DNA of 64,000 nucleotides from Leucobacter musarum subsp. musarum (GTDB taxonomy: Bacteria; Actinomycetota; Actinomycetes; Actinomycetales; Microbacteriaceae): NCBI RefSeq assembly GCF_001273845.1, contig NZ_JHBW01000064.1:62001-126000 (forward strand), given 5' to 3'. A program made the translations under genes and the position numbers. The notes beneath the pieces were generated by a model. It did not search any database. It saw only the letters and a program-made list of their open reading frames with translations, and was not told the DNA's origin. Positions 14,859 through 23,892 of this stretch are shown piece after piece (position 1 is the stretch's first letter; each line of letters begins with the position of its first letter).

Positions 14859-17399
14859 ATGGCCGAGTTGCTGCACCGCTTGGGAACGTTCGCCGCGCGG
14901 CGCGCCTGGACCGTGATCATCGCCTGGGCGGTGATCGTCGGGATTGCGGTCGGCGGCTTCCTTATCGGGTTCAAGGGGCTGAGCTCGAGCTTTGACGTGC
15001 CCGGCACGGCGTCGGGCAAGGTGCTCGAAGAGCTTGAAGATTCGTTGCCCGACTTCAGCGGTGCGTCAGGAACCGTCGTGTTCCACTCCACTGACCGCAA
15101 GGCCTTCACCGACGAACAGCGCGCAGAGATCACGAAGCTCGCGGCGGGCGCGAAAGATCTGCCCGACGTCGCCGATGTGATCGATCCCTTCGAAGCCCAG
15201 CAGCAGCTCGCAGACCAGCAGCAGCAACTCCTCGACGGGCAGCAGCAGCTCGACGACGGTCGCGCGCAGGCCGAGGCCGGCCAACAGCAGCTCGAAGCCG
15301 CACGCCAGCAGATCGCCGACGGCCAGGCGCAGCTCGACGCCGCGAACGCGCAGCTCGCCGCGATCGAGATGCCCGACGAAGCACGAGCCCCGCAGCTCGC
15401 CGCACTCGAAGCCCAGCAGCAGCAGCTCGATGCCGGCAACGCCGAACTCGATGCGCAGCAGCAGCAGGTCGATGCCGGCGTCGCCGAGCTCGACGCGAAC
15501 CAGGTCAAGCTCGACCAGGGCGCGAAACTCGCCTCGTTCGCCGAGAATATTCGCCTCGTCTCGAACGACGACACGACCGCGCTCGTCAACATTTCGTTCA
15601 CGGAGCCCCGCCTCGATCTCTCGCAGGAGTCGAAGGACGCGGTGATCGAGCACTTCGAGGGCACCGCAATTGACGGCGTCGACGTGGCGCTGTCGACGGA
15701 CATTTCGCAGGGCGTTCCCGAGATTCTCGGGGTCGGCGAAGCGATCGGCGTGCTGCTCGCGGCGATCGTATTGATCGTCGTGCTCGGCTCGATCCTCGCC
15801 GCAGCATTCCCGATCGTCACCGCGCTCGTCGGCGTTGGCGTCGGGGCGATGGCCACGCTGTCGTTCTCGGGGCTCGTACAGATGGCCTCGGTCACGCCGA
15901 TCTTGGGCGTCATGCTCGGGCTCGCGGTCGGCATCGACTACTCGCTGTTCATTCTCTATCGTCACCGCCGCCAGCTGCTGCAGGGTGCCGGCGTCGAAGA
16001 ATCGATCGGGCTCGCGAATGGCACCGCCGGCAACGCGGTCGTCTTCGCCGGTACGACCGTGATCGTGGCGCTGCTCGCGCTGAACATCACCGGCATTCCT
16101 TTCCTCGGGCTCATGGGCACCGCGGGAGCCGTGAGCGTCGCGGTCGCCGTGCTCATCGCGGTATCGCTGACCCCGGCACTGCTCGGGATCGCCGGCACCC
16201 GCGTGCTCAGCCGTCGAGCGCGCGCTCGCGCCGCCGAGGCTGCCGCGCACGAGCCTGGAACGGCACCTGATCCGATGCGCTCGGTGAAGCCGATGAGTAA
16301 CGTTCGGGCGATCCTGACCGCCGTCGTCTCGGTCATCGTGTTGCTCGTCATTGCGATCCCCTCGATGTCGATGCGCCTCGGGCTGCCCGACGGTGGCTCC
16401 GAAGCCGCCGGATCGACCGCGTACCGCGCCTACACCCTGACCAACGACGCGTTCGGTGAGGGGGCCAACGGGCCGCTGCTCATCACCGCCGACCTGCCCG
16501 ACGGGCTCGACGACGACGGGGTGCTCGACGCGCAGGTCGACGTCGCCAGCCTGCTCGCGGAGCAGAGCGACGTGGTCGCCGTCGCGCCGGTCGCCGTCTC
16601 CGACGACCACCGGCTGGCAGCGTTCCAGGTCGTGCCCGCCGAGGGGCCGAACAGCGAATCGACCGAGGCTCTGGTGCGCGACCTGCGGGCGCTGCCCGCG
16701 ATCAGCTCCGACGGCGGCGACATCACGCTCGGCGTCGCTGGCCAGGCTGCGATCAACATCGACATCTCCGAGGGCCTGCAGAACGTGCTGCCGCAGTACC
16801 TCGCCGTCGTGGTGGGGCTCTCATTCCTCATCATGGTGATGGTGTTCCGGTCGCTGCTCGTGCCGCTGCTCGCCACCGGCGGATTCGTGCTGTCGCTGTT
16901 CGCGACCTACGGGGCCGTCACCGCGGTGTTCCAGTGGGGCTGGCTCGGCGGTCTGCTCGGCGTGCACAACCCCGGGCCGATCCTGAGCTTCCTGCCGGTG
17001 ATCCTCGTCGGCATTCTGTTCGGGCTTGCGATGGATTACCAGCTGTTCCTCGCCACCGGCATGCGTGAGGCATATGCGCACGGTGCGCCGGCGCGGCTTG
17101 CGGTCGCGCAGGGCTTCCGGGCGGGGCGCACCGTGGTGATCGCGGCCGCCGTCATCATGGTCGCCGTGTTCGGCGGCTTCATCGCCTCGGAGTCCGTGAT
17201 GATCAAGTCGATGGGTCTCGGGCTCGCGCTCGGCGTGCTGTTCGACGCGTTCATCGTGCGCATGCTGCTCGTGCCGGCGCTCATGCACCTCGTCGGGCGA
17301 GGCGCCTGGTGGCTGCCGAAGTGGCTCGACCGCATCATTCCCAACGTCGACGTGGAGGGCGCGGCGCTCGAACGCCGCCACCCCGTGCACCACGGGTGA
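14859..17399 (+). CDS. MMPL family RND-type transporter with long coiled-coil loop
   Basis: An 846-residue membrane protein with the two-fold MMPL/RND layout: one segment near residue 20, five near 285-440, one near 490, and five near 640-830. Family motifs include GLAVGIDYSLFILYRHR and GILFGLAMDYQLFLATGMREAY, each holding the conserved Asp-Tyr pair in the proton pathway. The first extracytoplasmic loop (about residues 108-225) is Gln/Leu/Asp/Ala-rich with heptad-like QQQLxxG repeats and should form a long coiled coil. Such proteins export lipids or drugs; regulation by the adjacent TetR fits drug or lipid-stress efflux. Confidence 0.9.
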   Translation: MAELLHRLGTFAARRAWTVIIAWAVIVGIAVGGFLIGFKGLSSSFDVPGTASGKVLEELEDSLPDFSGASGTVVFHSTDRKAFTDEQRAEITKLAAGAKDLPDVADVIDPFEAQQQLADQQQQLLDGQQQLDDGRAQAEAGQQQLEAARQQIADGQAQLDAANAQLAAIEMPDEARAPQLAALEAQQQQLDAGNAELDAQQQQVDAGVAELDANQVKLDQGAKLASFAENIRLVSNDDTTALVNISFTEPRLDLSQESKDAVIEHFEGTAIDGVDVALSTDISQGVPEILGVGEAIGVLLAAIVLIVVLGSILAAAFPIVTALVGVGVGAMATLSFSGLVQMASVTPILGVMLGLAVGIDYSLFILYRHRRQLLQGAGVEESIGLANGTAGNAVVFAGTTVIVALLALNITGIPFLGLMGTAGAVSVAVAVLIAVSLTPALLGIAGTRVLSRRARARAAEAAAHEPGTAPDPMRSVKPMSNVRAILTAVVSVIVLLVIAIPSMSMRLGLPDGGSEAAGSTAYRAYTLTNDAFGEGANGPLLITADLPDGLDDDGVLDAQVDVASLLAEQSDVVAVAPVAVSDDHRLAAFQVVPAEGPNSESTEALVRDLRALPAISSDGGDITLGVAGQAAINIDISEGLQNVLPQYLAVVVGLSFLIMVMVFRSLLVPLLATGGFVLSLFATYGAVTAVFQWGWLGGLLGVHNPGPILSFLPVILVGILFGLAMDYQLFLATGMREAYAHGAPARLAVAQGFRAGRTVVIAAAVIMVAVFGGFIASESVMIKSMGLGLALGVLFDAFIVRMLLVPALMHLVGRGAWWLPKWLDRIIPNVDVEGAALERRHPVHHG

Positions 17400-17493
17400 G
17401 CGGCGGGGCGGTGGGCGCTGCCGCTGCTGCTGCTCCGCCGTTCTGCCGCACGGCCTTCTGCCGCTCCGCCGCTCGGCCGTTCTGCTCTTTCCG

Positions 17494-17563
17494 GATCGGG
17501 GTAACTTCGGACCAGTGTTGACGCTCAAATGGCGCTCCACACTGGTCCGAAGTTACCCCGATC
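17494..17563. repeat. palindromic repeat copy 1 (GGGGTAACTTCGGACCAGT family)
   Basis: Perfect 25-bp arms (17494-17518 and 17539-17563) enclose a 20-nt loop. It lies between the convergent MMPL and DUF559 genes. The arm core is the same as in copies at 18690-18755 and 24711-24786, while the three loops differ. Confidence 0.9.
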
Positions 17564-17569
17564 GGCGAC

Positions 17570-18523
17570 CTAGCGCTGTGCTGCGGTCGCCACAGCGATC
17601 GCGCGGGCGAGCGCGGCGATGAAGTCCGTGGGGTCCGCCAGATCCTCATCGGTGGCCTGCAATACTGTCCAGCCAGCATCGATCATCGCTCGCCGACGGC
17701 GCAGATCGAACTTCACCTGCATTGCGTTGGCGAAATGGTATTTGCCTTCATACTCGATTGCGATGCGAAGCTCGGGGTATCCGAGATCGGCGAAGAGCAC
17801 ACGTTCGCGTGTCGCAACGGGGCAGCTCACGATGGGCTCGGGGAGTGGTGCGCGGAGGATCGCCAGACGCAGATACGATTCAGGCGGTGAGTCAACGGGA
17901 GCCCGCAGCAGCGAGACAGCCCGGCGCCGAAGAGGCGAGCCTGTGGTGCGTTGATGGCGTCGGCGAGCTCGCTCGATGTCGTCGAGTGTGCAGAGCGGTG
18001 GCGTGCGCCGCTGAGCCGCGTGCGAGCGTGCGGAGACGTCAACGATCGGTGCGCCAGAGATGAGGAAGTCACCTGCGGCGACCAGCTGTTCGAACGTGAC
18101 GACTGCAGCGAGTTGGCACCAGATGTCGGCCGGTGTCGGTGTGATGATCCCGCCGATCTCTGCCCATTCCACCGATCCGTTTCGGACCCGATGCCCCGAC
18201 ACGATGCGGGTCTGTGGCGCTTTGAGCGGGCTGAAGGAGGACACATCGACGCGTCCGCCAGGGGCCATTGGCGCGGGCACTCCCCACAGGATGGCGGCAG
18301 ATCGGTGCGAGATGAAGTGGCCTTGACGCAGTGTTTCTGCCACTGCAATGCAGCGCTGCCGATAATCGAACGGGTCGAATTGCAGTGCAGGATGAATAAC
18401 ATAGCCGCGTGCGATGCGGCGAATGTCGGTGGCACGCAGCCTTTGCGCCGAGACCCCGTGCTCTCGGAGCTCAGAAGTTCGGTACACGCGGGGATTGAGA
18501 TGAAGTGGGCGGCGACGAGTCAT
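17570..18523 (-). CDS. AbiEi-like/DUF559 endonuclease-fold domain protein
   Basis: A 317-residue protein. The N-terminal ~60 residues (YRTSELREHGVSAQRLRATDIRRIARGYVI) resemble the winged-helix of AbiEi-type antitoxins. The C-terminal ~100 residues carry a Vsr/DUF559 nuclease-like core, ELRIAIEYEGKYHF, with the E-x-E-G-K pattern of PD-(D/E)XK folds, then RRRAMIDAGWTVLQATDEDL. The family is common in Microbacteriaceae, often near mobile or defence genes, and its function is unproven. No toxin partner is adjacent. It is flanked on both sides by copies of one palindromic repeat and has somewhat less extreme GC than its neighbours. Confidence 0.75.
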   Translation of the reverse strand: MTRRRPLHLNPRVYRTSELREHGVSAQRLRATDIRRIARGYVIHPALQFDPFDYRQRCIAVAETLRQGHFISHRSAAILWGVPAPMAPGGRVDVSSFSPLKAPQTRIVSGHRVRNGSVEWAEIGGIITPTPADIWCQLAAVVTFEQLVAAGDFLISGAPIVDVSARSHAAQRRTPPLCTLDDIERARRRHQRTTGSPLRRRAVSLLRAPVDSPPESYLRLAILRAPLPEPIVSCPVATRERVLFADLGYPELRIAIEYEGKYHFANAMQVKFDLRRRRAMIDAGWTVLQATDEDLADPTDFIAALARAIAVATAAQR

Positions 18524-18630
18524 GCGGTTAGCTTCAAGCTCAGGAGATACTGCAATTCGCCATTCTGAGCAATCTATGGAGAGCGCGCGAGAGCAAGCGG
18601 CAATCCGCGCACTGTGAGCGCATCATCAGC

Positions 18631-18670
18631 GTGGGCGCGTGGGCGCGTGGGCGTGTGGGCGTGTGGGCGG
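18631..18670. repeat. tandem octamer repeat, five units
   Basis: Five consecutive 8-bp units vary only in their last base: GTGGGCGC twice, GTGGGCGT twice, GTGGGCGG once. It lies ~110 bp upstream of the DUF559 gene start, so it could change promoter spacing if copy number varies. Confidence 0.85.
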
Positions 18671-18689
18671 TCGCCGTCGTATCGCACGT

Positions 18690-18755
18690 TCGGGGTAACT
18701 TCGGACCAGTGCTCAGACGGTTGAGAGCCTAAATACTGGTCCGAAGTTACCCCGA
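18690..18755. repeat. palindromic repeat copy 2
   Basis: Arms of 21 bp (18690-18710 and 18735-18755) with a 24-nt loop carry the same core, CGGGGTAACTTCGGACCAGT, as copies 1 and 3. It lies between the DUF559 gene start and the lldD gene end, both on the minus strand. Confidence 0.9.
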
Positions 18756-18941
18756 TCGCGTGAGTCGGAGACTGGGTGGCGCGGAGGAGGCGCTGCGGCA
18801 GCCGCTACGCCGCACCGCGCCGCACACGCCGCAGACAGCGCAAACGCGGCCGGCCGGCGGGCGTCGTGGGCGCGACATCCGCTGGCCGACCGCGTTCGCA
18901 GTCTGGGGGAGTGATCGAGGGGCCGCGTGCGGCCCGACGAG

Positions 18942-20207
18942 TTACAGGCCCGCGCGGGCGCGGGCGGCGAGGCCGGGCTCGACCGGCGCGAGGCGCTGCA
19001 ACTGGGTGACGTGCGCCGGCTCGAGCTCCTCGATCGACGAGACACCGAGCAGCTTCATGGTGCGCTCAATCTCGCTCTTCAGGATCGCGATGGTGCGGTC
19101 GACGCCTGCGCGTCCACCGGCCATCAGACCGTAAAGGTAGGCGCGGCCGATGAGCGTGAACTTCGCACCCTGCGCGATAGACGCGACGATGTCGGCGCCG
19201 TTCATGATGCCGGTATCGACCATCACGGTCGCGTCTTCGCCGACCTCGCGCACGACCTGCGGCAGCAGGTGGAACGGGATCGGTGCGCGGTCGAGCTGGC
19301 GCCCGCCGTGGTTCGACAGGATGATGCCGTCGACGCCGTGGTCGGTCAGCTTCGCGGCGTCTTCCACGGTCTGCACACCCTTGACGACGAGCTTGCCCGG
19401 CCACATGTCGCGGATGACGCGGAGGTCGTCGAAGCTGATCGTCGGATCCATTGCCGCGTCGAGCAGTTCGCCGACGGTGCCGCCGGTGGTCGACAGCGAC
19501 GCGAACTCGAGCTTCGGCGTGGTGAGGAAGTCGACCCACCACCAAGGGCGCGGGATCGCGTTGACGATCGTGCCGAGGGTGAGCTGCGGCGGAATGGAGA
19601 AGCCGTTGCGCTTGTCACGCAGGCGGGCGCCCGCAACGGGGGTGTCGACGGTGAACTGCAGGGTGTCGAACCCGGCTTCGGCGGCACGCTGCACGAGGCC
19701 GTATGAGATCTCGCGGTCGCGCATGACGTAGAGCTGGAACCAGTTGCGGCCCTCGGGGTTCGCGGCCTTCACATTCTCGATCGAGGTCGTGCCGAGCGTC
19801 GAAAGCGTGAACGGAATGCCTGCGGCCCCTGCAGCGCCGGCGCCGGCGATCTCGCCCTCGGTCTGCATGAGACGAGTGAACCCGGTCGGAGCGATACCGA
19901 AGGGGAGCGCCGACGTGCCGCCGAGAATCTCGACAGAAGTATCGACGTTGGCGGCGGGCTTCAAGATGCCGGGGTGGAATTCGACATCTTCGAACGCCTG
20001 ACGGGCGCGCGCCAGCGACAGCTCGCCCTCGGCAGCACCATCGGTGTAGTCGAAGGCGGCTTTCGGGGTGCGGCGCTTCGCGATCGTGCGCAGATCGTTG
20101 ATCGTCAGCGCCGAGTCGAGGCGGCGCTTCTTGCCGTCGAGTTCGGGGCGCTTGAACTGCATGAGCTCGAAGAGCTCTTTGGGGTTGGGAAGCTGACGGG
20201 AGACCAT
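18942..20207 (-). CDS. lldD: FMN-dependent L-lactate dehydrogenase (alpha-hydroxy-acid oxidising)
   Basis: A 421-residue alpha-hydroxy-acid dehydrogenase with an FMN-binding TIM barrel. Key parts are [35 protein letters not shown], the catalytic region [14 protein letters not shown] (active His and Arg), and the flavin-phosphate site [20 protein letters not shown]...IGRAYLYG. It oxidises L-lactate to pyruvate and passes electrons to the quinone pool in the family. AAGG lies 8 nt before the ATG. It follows rhaB by 10 nt in the rhamnose operon, where the aldolase/dehydrogenase branch yields L-lactate, so it closes the route to pyruvate (inference from context). Confidence 0.88.
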   Translation of the reverse strand: MVSRQLPNPKELFELMQFKRPELDGKKRRLDSALTINDLRTIAKRRTPKAAFDYTDGAAEGELSLARARQAFEDVEFHPGILKPAANVDTSVEILGGTSALPFGIAPTGFTRLMQTEGEIAGAGAAGAAGIPFTLSTLGTTSIENVKAANPEGRNWFQLYVMRDREISYGLVQRAAEAGFDTLQFTVDTPVAGARLRDKRNGFSIPPQLTLGTIVNAIPRPWWWVDFLTTPKLEFASLSTTGGTVGELLDAAMDPTISFDDLRVIRDMWPGKLVVKGVQTVEDAAKLTDHGVDGIILSNHGGRQLDRAPIPFHLLPQVVREVGEDATVMVDTGIMNGADIVASIAQGAKFTLIGRAYLYGLMAGGRAGVDRTIAILKSEIERTMKLLGVSSIEELEPAHVTQLQRLAPVEPGLAARARAGL

Positions 20208-20217
20208 GGTTGAAACC

Positions 20218-21711
20218 TTACGAAGAACTCGGGATGTAACGGATGGGAGCGGTGGATCGAGCTACGACGGCGCGCAGCTCGGCGAGACCGGGTGCGATGA
20301 GCCCAAGCGCCTGCGCCTGAATGAGCAGGTTGCCCATTGCGGTCGCCTCGACGGGGCCGGCGAGCACCTCGAGACCGGATCGATCTGCGAGGCGCTGGCA
20401 GAGCAGTGTGTTCTGGGACCCGCCGCCGACGACGTGAATCACCGATACCTCGCGATCGGCGAGGCGGCTCGCGGTGGTGACCGCATCGGCGAATGCCACC
20501 GCAAGGCTCTCGGTGATGGAGCGCAGGATCTCGGCTCGGCCTTCGGGTGCGCGTTCGCCTCGCTCCGTGAACCAGCCCACAATGCGCTCGGGGAGGTCTC
20601 CGGGCGGGAAGAACCGAGCGTCGTTCGCATCGAACACCGGCGCGGGGCCGGTGAGCGTTGCGGCCTCGGCAAGAAGCTCTCCGAGTAGACTCGAACGCTG
20701 AGCGTCGGTCGCGCCAGGCTCCCAGGAGCGGAGCGACTCGGAGAAGAGCCAGGTGCCCATCACGTTGTGCAGGAATCGCGTGGTGCCTTCGAGCCCGCCT
20801 TCGTTGGTGAAGTTGGCCTCTCGAGCTTCGTCGGTGAGCACTGGAGCATCGAGCTCCAAGCCCACGAGACCCCAGGTGCCGCACGAGATGTACGCGAAGT
20901 CTGGGCGAGTGGCTGGCACGGCGGCGACTGCTGAAGCGGTGTCGTGCGATGCGACCGAAACGACGTCGAATGACCGGCCGATCACCCGGGCGGCTTCCTC
21001 TGTGATCTGACCGAGTCGCTCACCGGCTTCGATGAGCGGAGGCAGGATGCGTGCGGGAATGCCGGCGGCCTCCGCCAACTCGAGATCCCATTCGCGGGTG
21101 CGCGGGTCGAGCAGGCCAGTCGTCGACGCGTTGCTCCGCTCGGCAGCTTCGACGCCGGTCAGCCAATAGTTGAAGAGATCGGGTACGAGGAGCGCGCGTT
21201 CTGCGACCTCCAGGAGCCCGTCTTCTGCCGCCAACTGGAAGATCGTGTTGAAGGTGAGGTGCTGCAGCCCGTTGCGTGCATAGAGCTCGTCGGCGGGTAC
21301 GCGGGCATGCACGGCGGCGACGCCGAGGTCGCAACGCGCGTCGCGGTAGTGGAATGGGATGCCCAGGAGCCGACCGTGGCGCAGCAGTCCGTAGTCGACT
21401 GCCCAGGAATCCACGCCCACGGACGCGATCTCACCGGGAGCGCTGCGCTCGGCGGCGGCCAGACCCTGGAGTGCCTGGCGGTAGAGCTCGAGAAAATTCC
21501 AGTGCAGACCGTCAGGCGTGCGCACGGGGTCGTTCGCAAATCGTGCAATGTGCTGCGTGTGCAGTTCGGCACCATCAGCGCCTTGCACGATTCGCCCGAC
21601 GATGACGCGCCCACTGGTCGCCCCGAGGTCGACGGCCGCGACAGCGGTGCCGGCGGTCGAACCGCTGGCACCGCTTGCGTTGACCGTCGAGTCAGAAGCC
21701 GGAGTAGTCAT
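20218..21711 (-). CDS. rhaB: rhamnulokinase
   Basis: A 497-residue FGGY-family sugar kinase. Residues ~25-36 hold the phosphate-1 motif [13 protein letters not shown], and [18 protein letters not shown] and [16 protein letters not shown] are rhamnulokinase signatures; [19 protein letters not shown] is the late FGGY signature. It phosphorylates L-rhamnulose to L-rhamnulose-1-phosphate with ATP. The N-terminal ~22 residues are a Ser/Ala/Gly extension. The ATG overlaps the stop of the aldolase/dehydrogenase gene and lldD follows directly, so one transcript is likely. Confidence 0.93.
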   Translation of the reverse strand: MTTPASDSTVNASGASGSTAGTAVAAVDLGATSGRVIVGRIVQGADGAELHTQHIARFANDPVRTPDGLHWNFLELYRQALQGLAAAERSAPGEIASVGVDSWAVDYGLLRHGRLLGIPFHYRDARCDLGVAAVHARVPADELYARNGLQHLTFNTIFQLAAEDGLLEVAERALLVPDLFNYWLTGVEAAERSNASTTGLLDPRTREWDLELAEAAGIPARILPPLIEAGERLGQITEEAARVIGRSFDVVSVASHDTASAVAAVPATRPDFAYISCGTWGLVGLELDAPVLTDEAREANFTNEGGLEGTTRFLHNVMGTWLFSESLRSWEPGATDAQRSSLLGELLAEAATLTGPAPVFDANDARFFPPGDLPERIVGWFTERGERAPEGRAEILRSITESLAVAFADAVTTASRLADREVSVIHVVGGGSQNTLLCQRLADRSGLEVLAGPVEATAMGNLLIQAQALGLIAPGLAELRAVVARSTAPIRYIPSSS

Positions 21712-23750
21712 CGCAGGAACGCCGCCGCGACGCCGGAGTCGACCGGAATGTGGAGGCCGGTGGTGCGAGTCAGCTCGGGCCCGGTGAGCACGTACACGGC
21801 GTCGGCCACGTTCTCGGGGACGACCTCTCGCTTGAGGATCGTGCGGTTCGCATAGAACTGGCCGAGATCTTCTTCCTTGACGCCGTAGGTCGCGGCGCGG
21901 TTGGCGCCCCAGCCGGCGGCGAAGATGCCCGACCCGCGCACCACGCCGTCAGGGTTGATGCCGTTGACGCGGATGCCGTGTTCGCCGAGCTCGACGGCCA
22001 GCAGTCGCACCTGGTGCGCCTGGTCGGCCTTCGTCGCCGAGTAGGCGATGTTGTTGGGGCCCGCGAAGACGCTGTTCTTCGACGAGATGTAGATGACATC
22101 TCCGCCGAGGCCCTGGGCGATCATGGCGCGTGCCGCAGCCTGCGAGACGAGGAAGGAACCCTTTGCCATGACGTCGTGCTGCAGGTTCCAGTCGGCCTCG
22201 GTGGTGTCGAGGAGCGACTTCGAGAGCGACAGGCCCGCATTGTTCACGATGAGGTCGATGCCGCCGAAGGCGAGCACTGCGGCGTCGATGGCGCCCTGCA
22301 CGGCTGCCGCGTCCGCGACATTCGCGGCGACGCCGATCGCGACGTCGGTGCCGCCGAGCTCTGCGGCTGCGGCCTGCGCCTTCTCGAGGTCGAGGTCGGC
22401 GACGACGACGCAGGCGCCTTCGGCCGCGAGGCGCGTTGCGATGGCCTTGCCGATGCCCGATGCCGCGCCGGTTACGAACGCGATGCGTCCCTGGTGCGAC
22501 TTCGGCTTCGGCAAGCGCTGCAGCTTCGCCTCTTCGAGCGCCCAGTACTCGATGCGGAACTTCTCGGCATCGCTGATCGGGGAGTAGGTCGAGAGCGCCT
22601 CGGCGCCGCGCATGACGTTGATCGCGTTGACGTAGAACTCACCGGCCACGCGTGCGGTCTGCTTGTTCGCGCCGTAGCTGAACATGCCGACTCCGGGGAT
22701 GAGCACGATGAGCGGGTCGGCGCCACGCATGGCCGGGCTCGCGTCGTCGGCGTGCGCTTCGTAGTACGCACGGTAGTCGTCGCGGTACGCCGCGTGCAGC
22801 TCCTGGAGACGCGCGATCTGCTCGTCGATCGTTGCCGACGTCGGCAGATCGAGTACGAGCGGCTTCACCTTGGTGCGCAGGAAGTGGTCGGGGCAGCTGG
22901 TGCCGAGTGCGGCGAGGGGGGCGAGCTTCTCGCGCGACAGGAAGTCGAGCACCGCGTCGGCGTCGGTGAAATGACCCACCATGGGCTTGTCGGTGCTGGC
23001 GATGCCGCGCACGACGGGGGCGAGGCGCGCGGCACGCTCGCGACGCTCAGCCTCGGGCAGGGGCTCGAAGCCGGATACGACGGCGCCGAACGGCTCAGGA
23101 GCACCATGCTCGGCGATGTACGCCGCAGCGGTGTCGATGATCCAGAGTGAATTCTGCTCGGTCTCTTCGCTCGTGTCGCCCCACGCGGTGATGCCGTGGC
23201 CGCCGAGAATGCAGCCGATCGCCGAGGGGTTGTCGGCCTTGATCGCCGCGATGTCGAGGCCGAGCTGGAAGCCGGGGCGGCGCCACGGCACCCAGACGAC
23301 CTTGTCGCCGAAGATGGTGCTGGTGAGGGCTTCGCCGTCGGCGGCGGTCGCGATGGCGATGCCGGAGTCGGGGTGCAGGTGATCGACGTGCGCGGCGTCG
23401 ACGAGGCCGTGCATGGCCGTGTCGATCGAGGGTGCTGCCCCGCCCTTGCCGTGCAGGCAGTAGTCGAGTGCGGCCACCATCTCGTCCTCGCGCTCGAGGC
23501 CCGGGTACACGCCGACGAGTGCGCGCAGGCGGTCGATGCGCAGCGTCGAGAGGCCGGCCTCGGTCAGCGTGCCCAGGTCGCCGCCCGACCCCTTGACCCA
23601 CATGAGCTCGACGTCGTCGCCGGTCACGGGATCTTTCGTGAATCCCTTGGCCGAGGTGTTGCCGCCGGCGAAGTTCGTATTCTTCTTATCGGCGCCCAGT
23701 CGGTTCGAGCGGGCGATGAGTGCCTGGGCGGTGGGATCGGTGTGCGTCAT
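21708..23750 (-). CDS. rhaEW: bifunctional rhamnulose-1-phosphate aldolase/lactaldehyde dehydrogenase
   Basis: A 680-residue fusion. Residues ~1-400 are a class-II aldolase domain with the metal-binding HVDHLHPDSGIA and GCILGGHGITAWG. Residues ~425-680 are a short-chain dehydrogenase with cofactor motif TGAASGIGKA, LIVNNAGLS, and the catalytic YSATKADQ Tyr/Lys pair. The aldolase splits L-rhamnulose-1-phosphate into DHAP and L-lactaldehyde; the second domain oxidises lactaldehyde to L-lactate. The ATG at 23750, with AAGG 7 nt upstream, was chosen over an upstream in-frame ATG at 23819. The divergent promoter contains TTTCGAAA palindromes. Confidence 0.92.
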   Translation of the reverse strand: MTHTDPTAQALIARSNRLGADKKNTNFAGGNTSAKGFTKDPVTGDDVELMWVKGSGGDLGTLTEAGLSTLRIDRLRALVGVYPGLEREDEMVAALDYCLHGKGGAAPSIDTAMHGLVDAAHVDHLHPDSGIAIATAADGEALTSTIFGDKVVWVPWRRPGFQLGLDIAAIKADNPSAIGCILGGHGITAWGDTSEETEQNSLWIIDTAAAYIAEHGAPEPFGAVVSGFEPLPEAERRERAARLAPVVRGIASTDKPMVGHFTDADAVLDFLSREKLAPLAALGTSCPDHFLRTKVKPLVLDLPTSATIDEQIARLQELHAAYRDDYRAYYEAHADDASPAMRGADPLIVLIPGVGMFSYGANKQTARVAGEFYVNAINVMRGAEALSTYSPISDAEKFRIEYWALEEAKLQRLPKPKSHQGRIAFVTGAASGIGKAIATRLAAEGACVVVADLDLEKAQAAAAELGGTDVAIGVAANVADAAAVQGAIDAAVLAFGGIDLIVNNAGLSLSKSLLDTTEADWNLQHDVMAKGSFLVSQAAARAMIAQGLGGDVIYISSKNSVFAGPNNIAYSATKADQAHQVRLLAVELGEHGIRVNGINPDGVVRGSGIFAAGWGANRAATYGVKEEDLGQFYANRTILKREVVPENVADAVYVLTGPELTRTTGLHIPVDSGVAAAFLR

Positions 23751-23801
23751 TGGCGGCCTTTCGAGATCCGATGGGTACGAGTCAACCATAGGCACTTGAG
23801 C

Positions 23802-23852
23802 TTTCGAAAACAAGTACAACTGATTCCGTTTGAAAGGAGATGCGTTTCGAAA
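23802..23852. promoter_or_regulatory. paired TTTCGAAA operators in rhaEW/deoR-family divergent promoter
   Basis: The palindrome TTTCGAAA occurs at 23802-23809 and again at 23845-23852 (extended there to GTTTCGAAAC), start-to-start 43 bp, about four helical turns. An imperfect TTTGAAA lies between them at 23829-23835. This is the expected layout for a DeoR-family repressor that loops or binds cooperatively. A -10-like TATCAT at 23879-23884 lies just before the regulator's ATG. Confidence 0.6.
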
Positions 23853-23892
23853 CTCGCACTCGGGGTGCTGGATCGCGGTATCATCAACAACT

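Larger units (their letters stand above)
18524..18941. other. 418-bp gene-free stretch
   Basis: It holds an octamer tandem repeat (18631-18670), palindromic repeat copy 2 (18690-18755), and a small GC hairpin just after the lldD stop (GGGCCGC/GCGGCCC near 18917) that may end lldD transcription. No convincing reading frame or RNA gene is seen. Confidence 0.6.

Noticed and set aside
15066-16610. A ~510-codon minus-strand frame inside the MMPL gene
   Set aside because: Composition (Arg/Asp/Glu/His-rich, no motif) is typical of antisense translation; the plus-strand MMPL protein is unambiguous.
17494-17563. Simple rho-independent terminator
   Set aside because: No T-run follows, and two further copies with nearly identical arm sequence exist in the window, which a terminator function alone does not explain.
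18631-18670. CRISPR array
   Set aside because: Units are 8 bp, directly adjacent and have no spacers; it is a simple tandem repeat.
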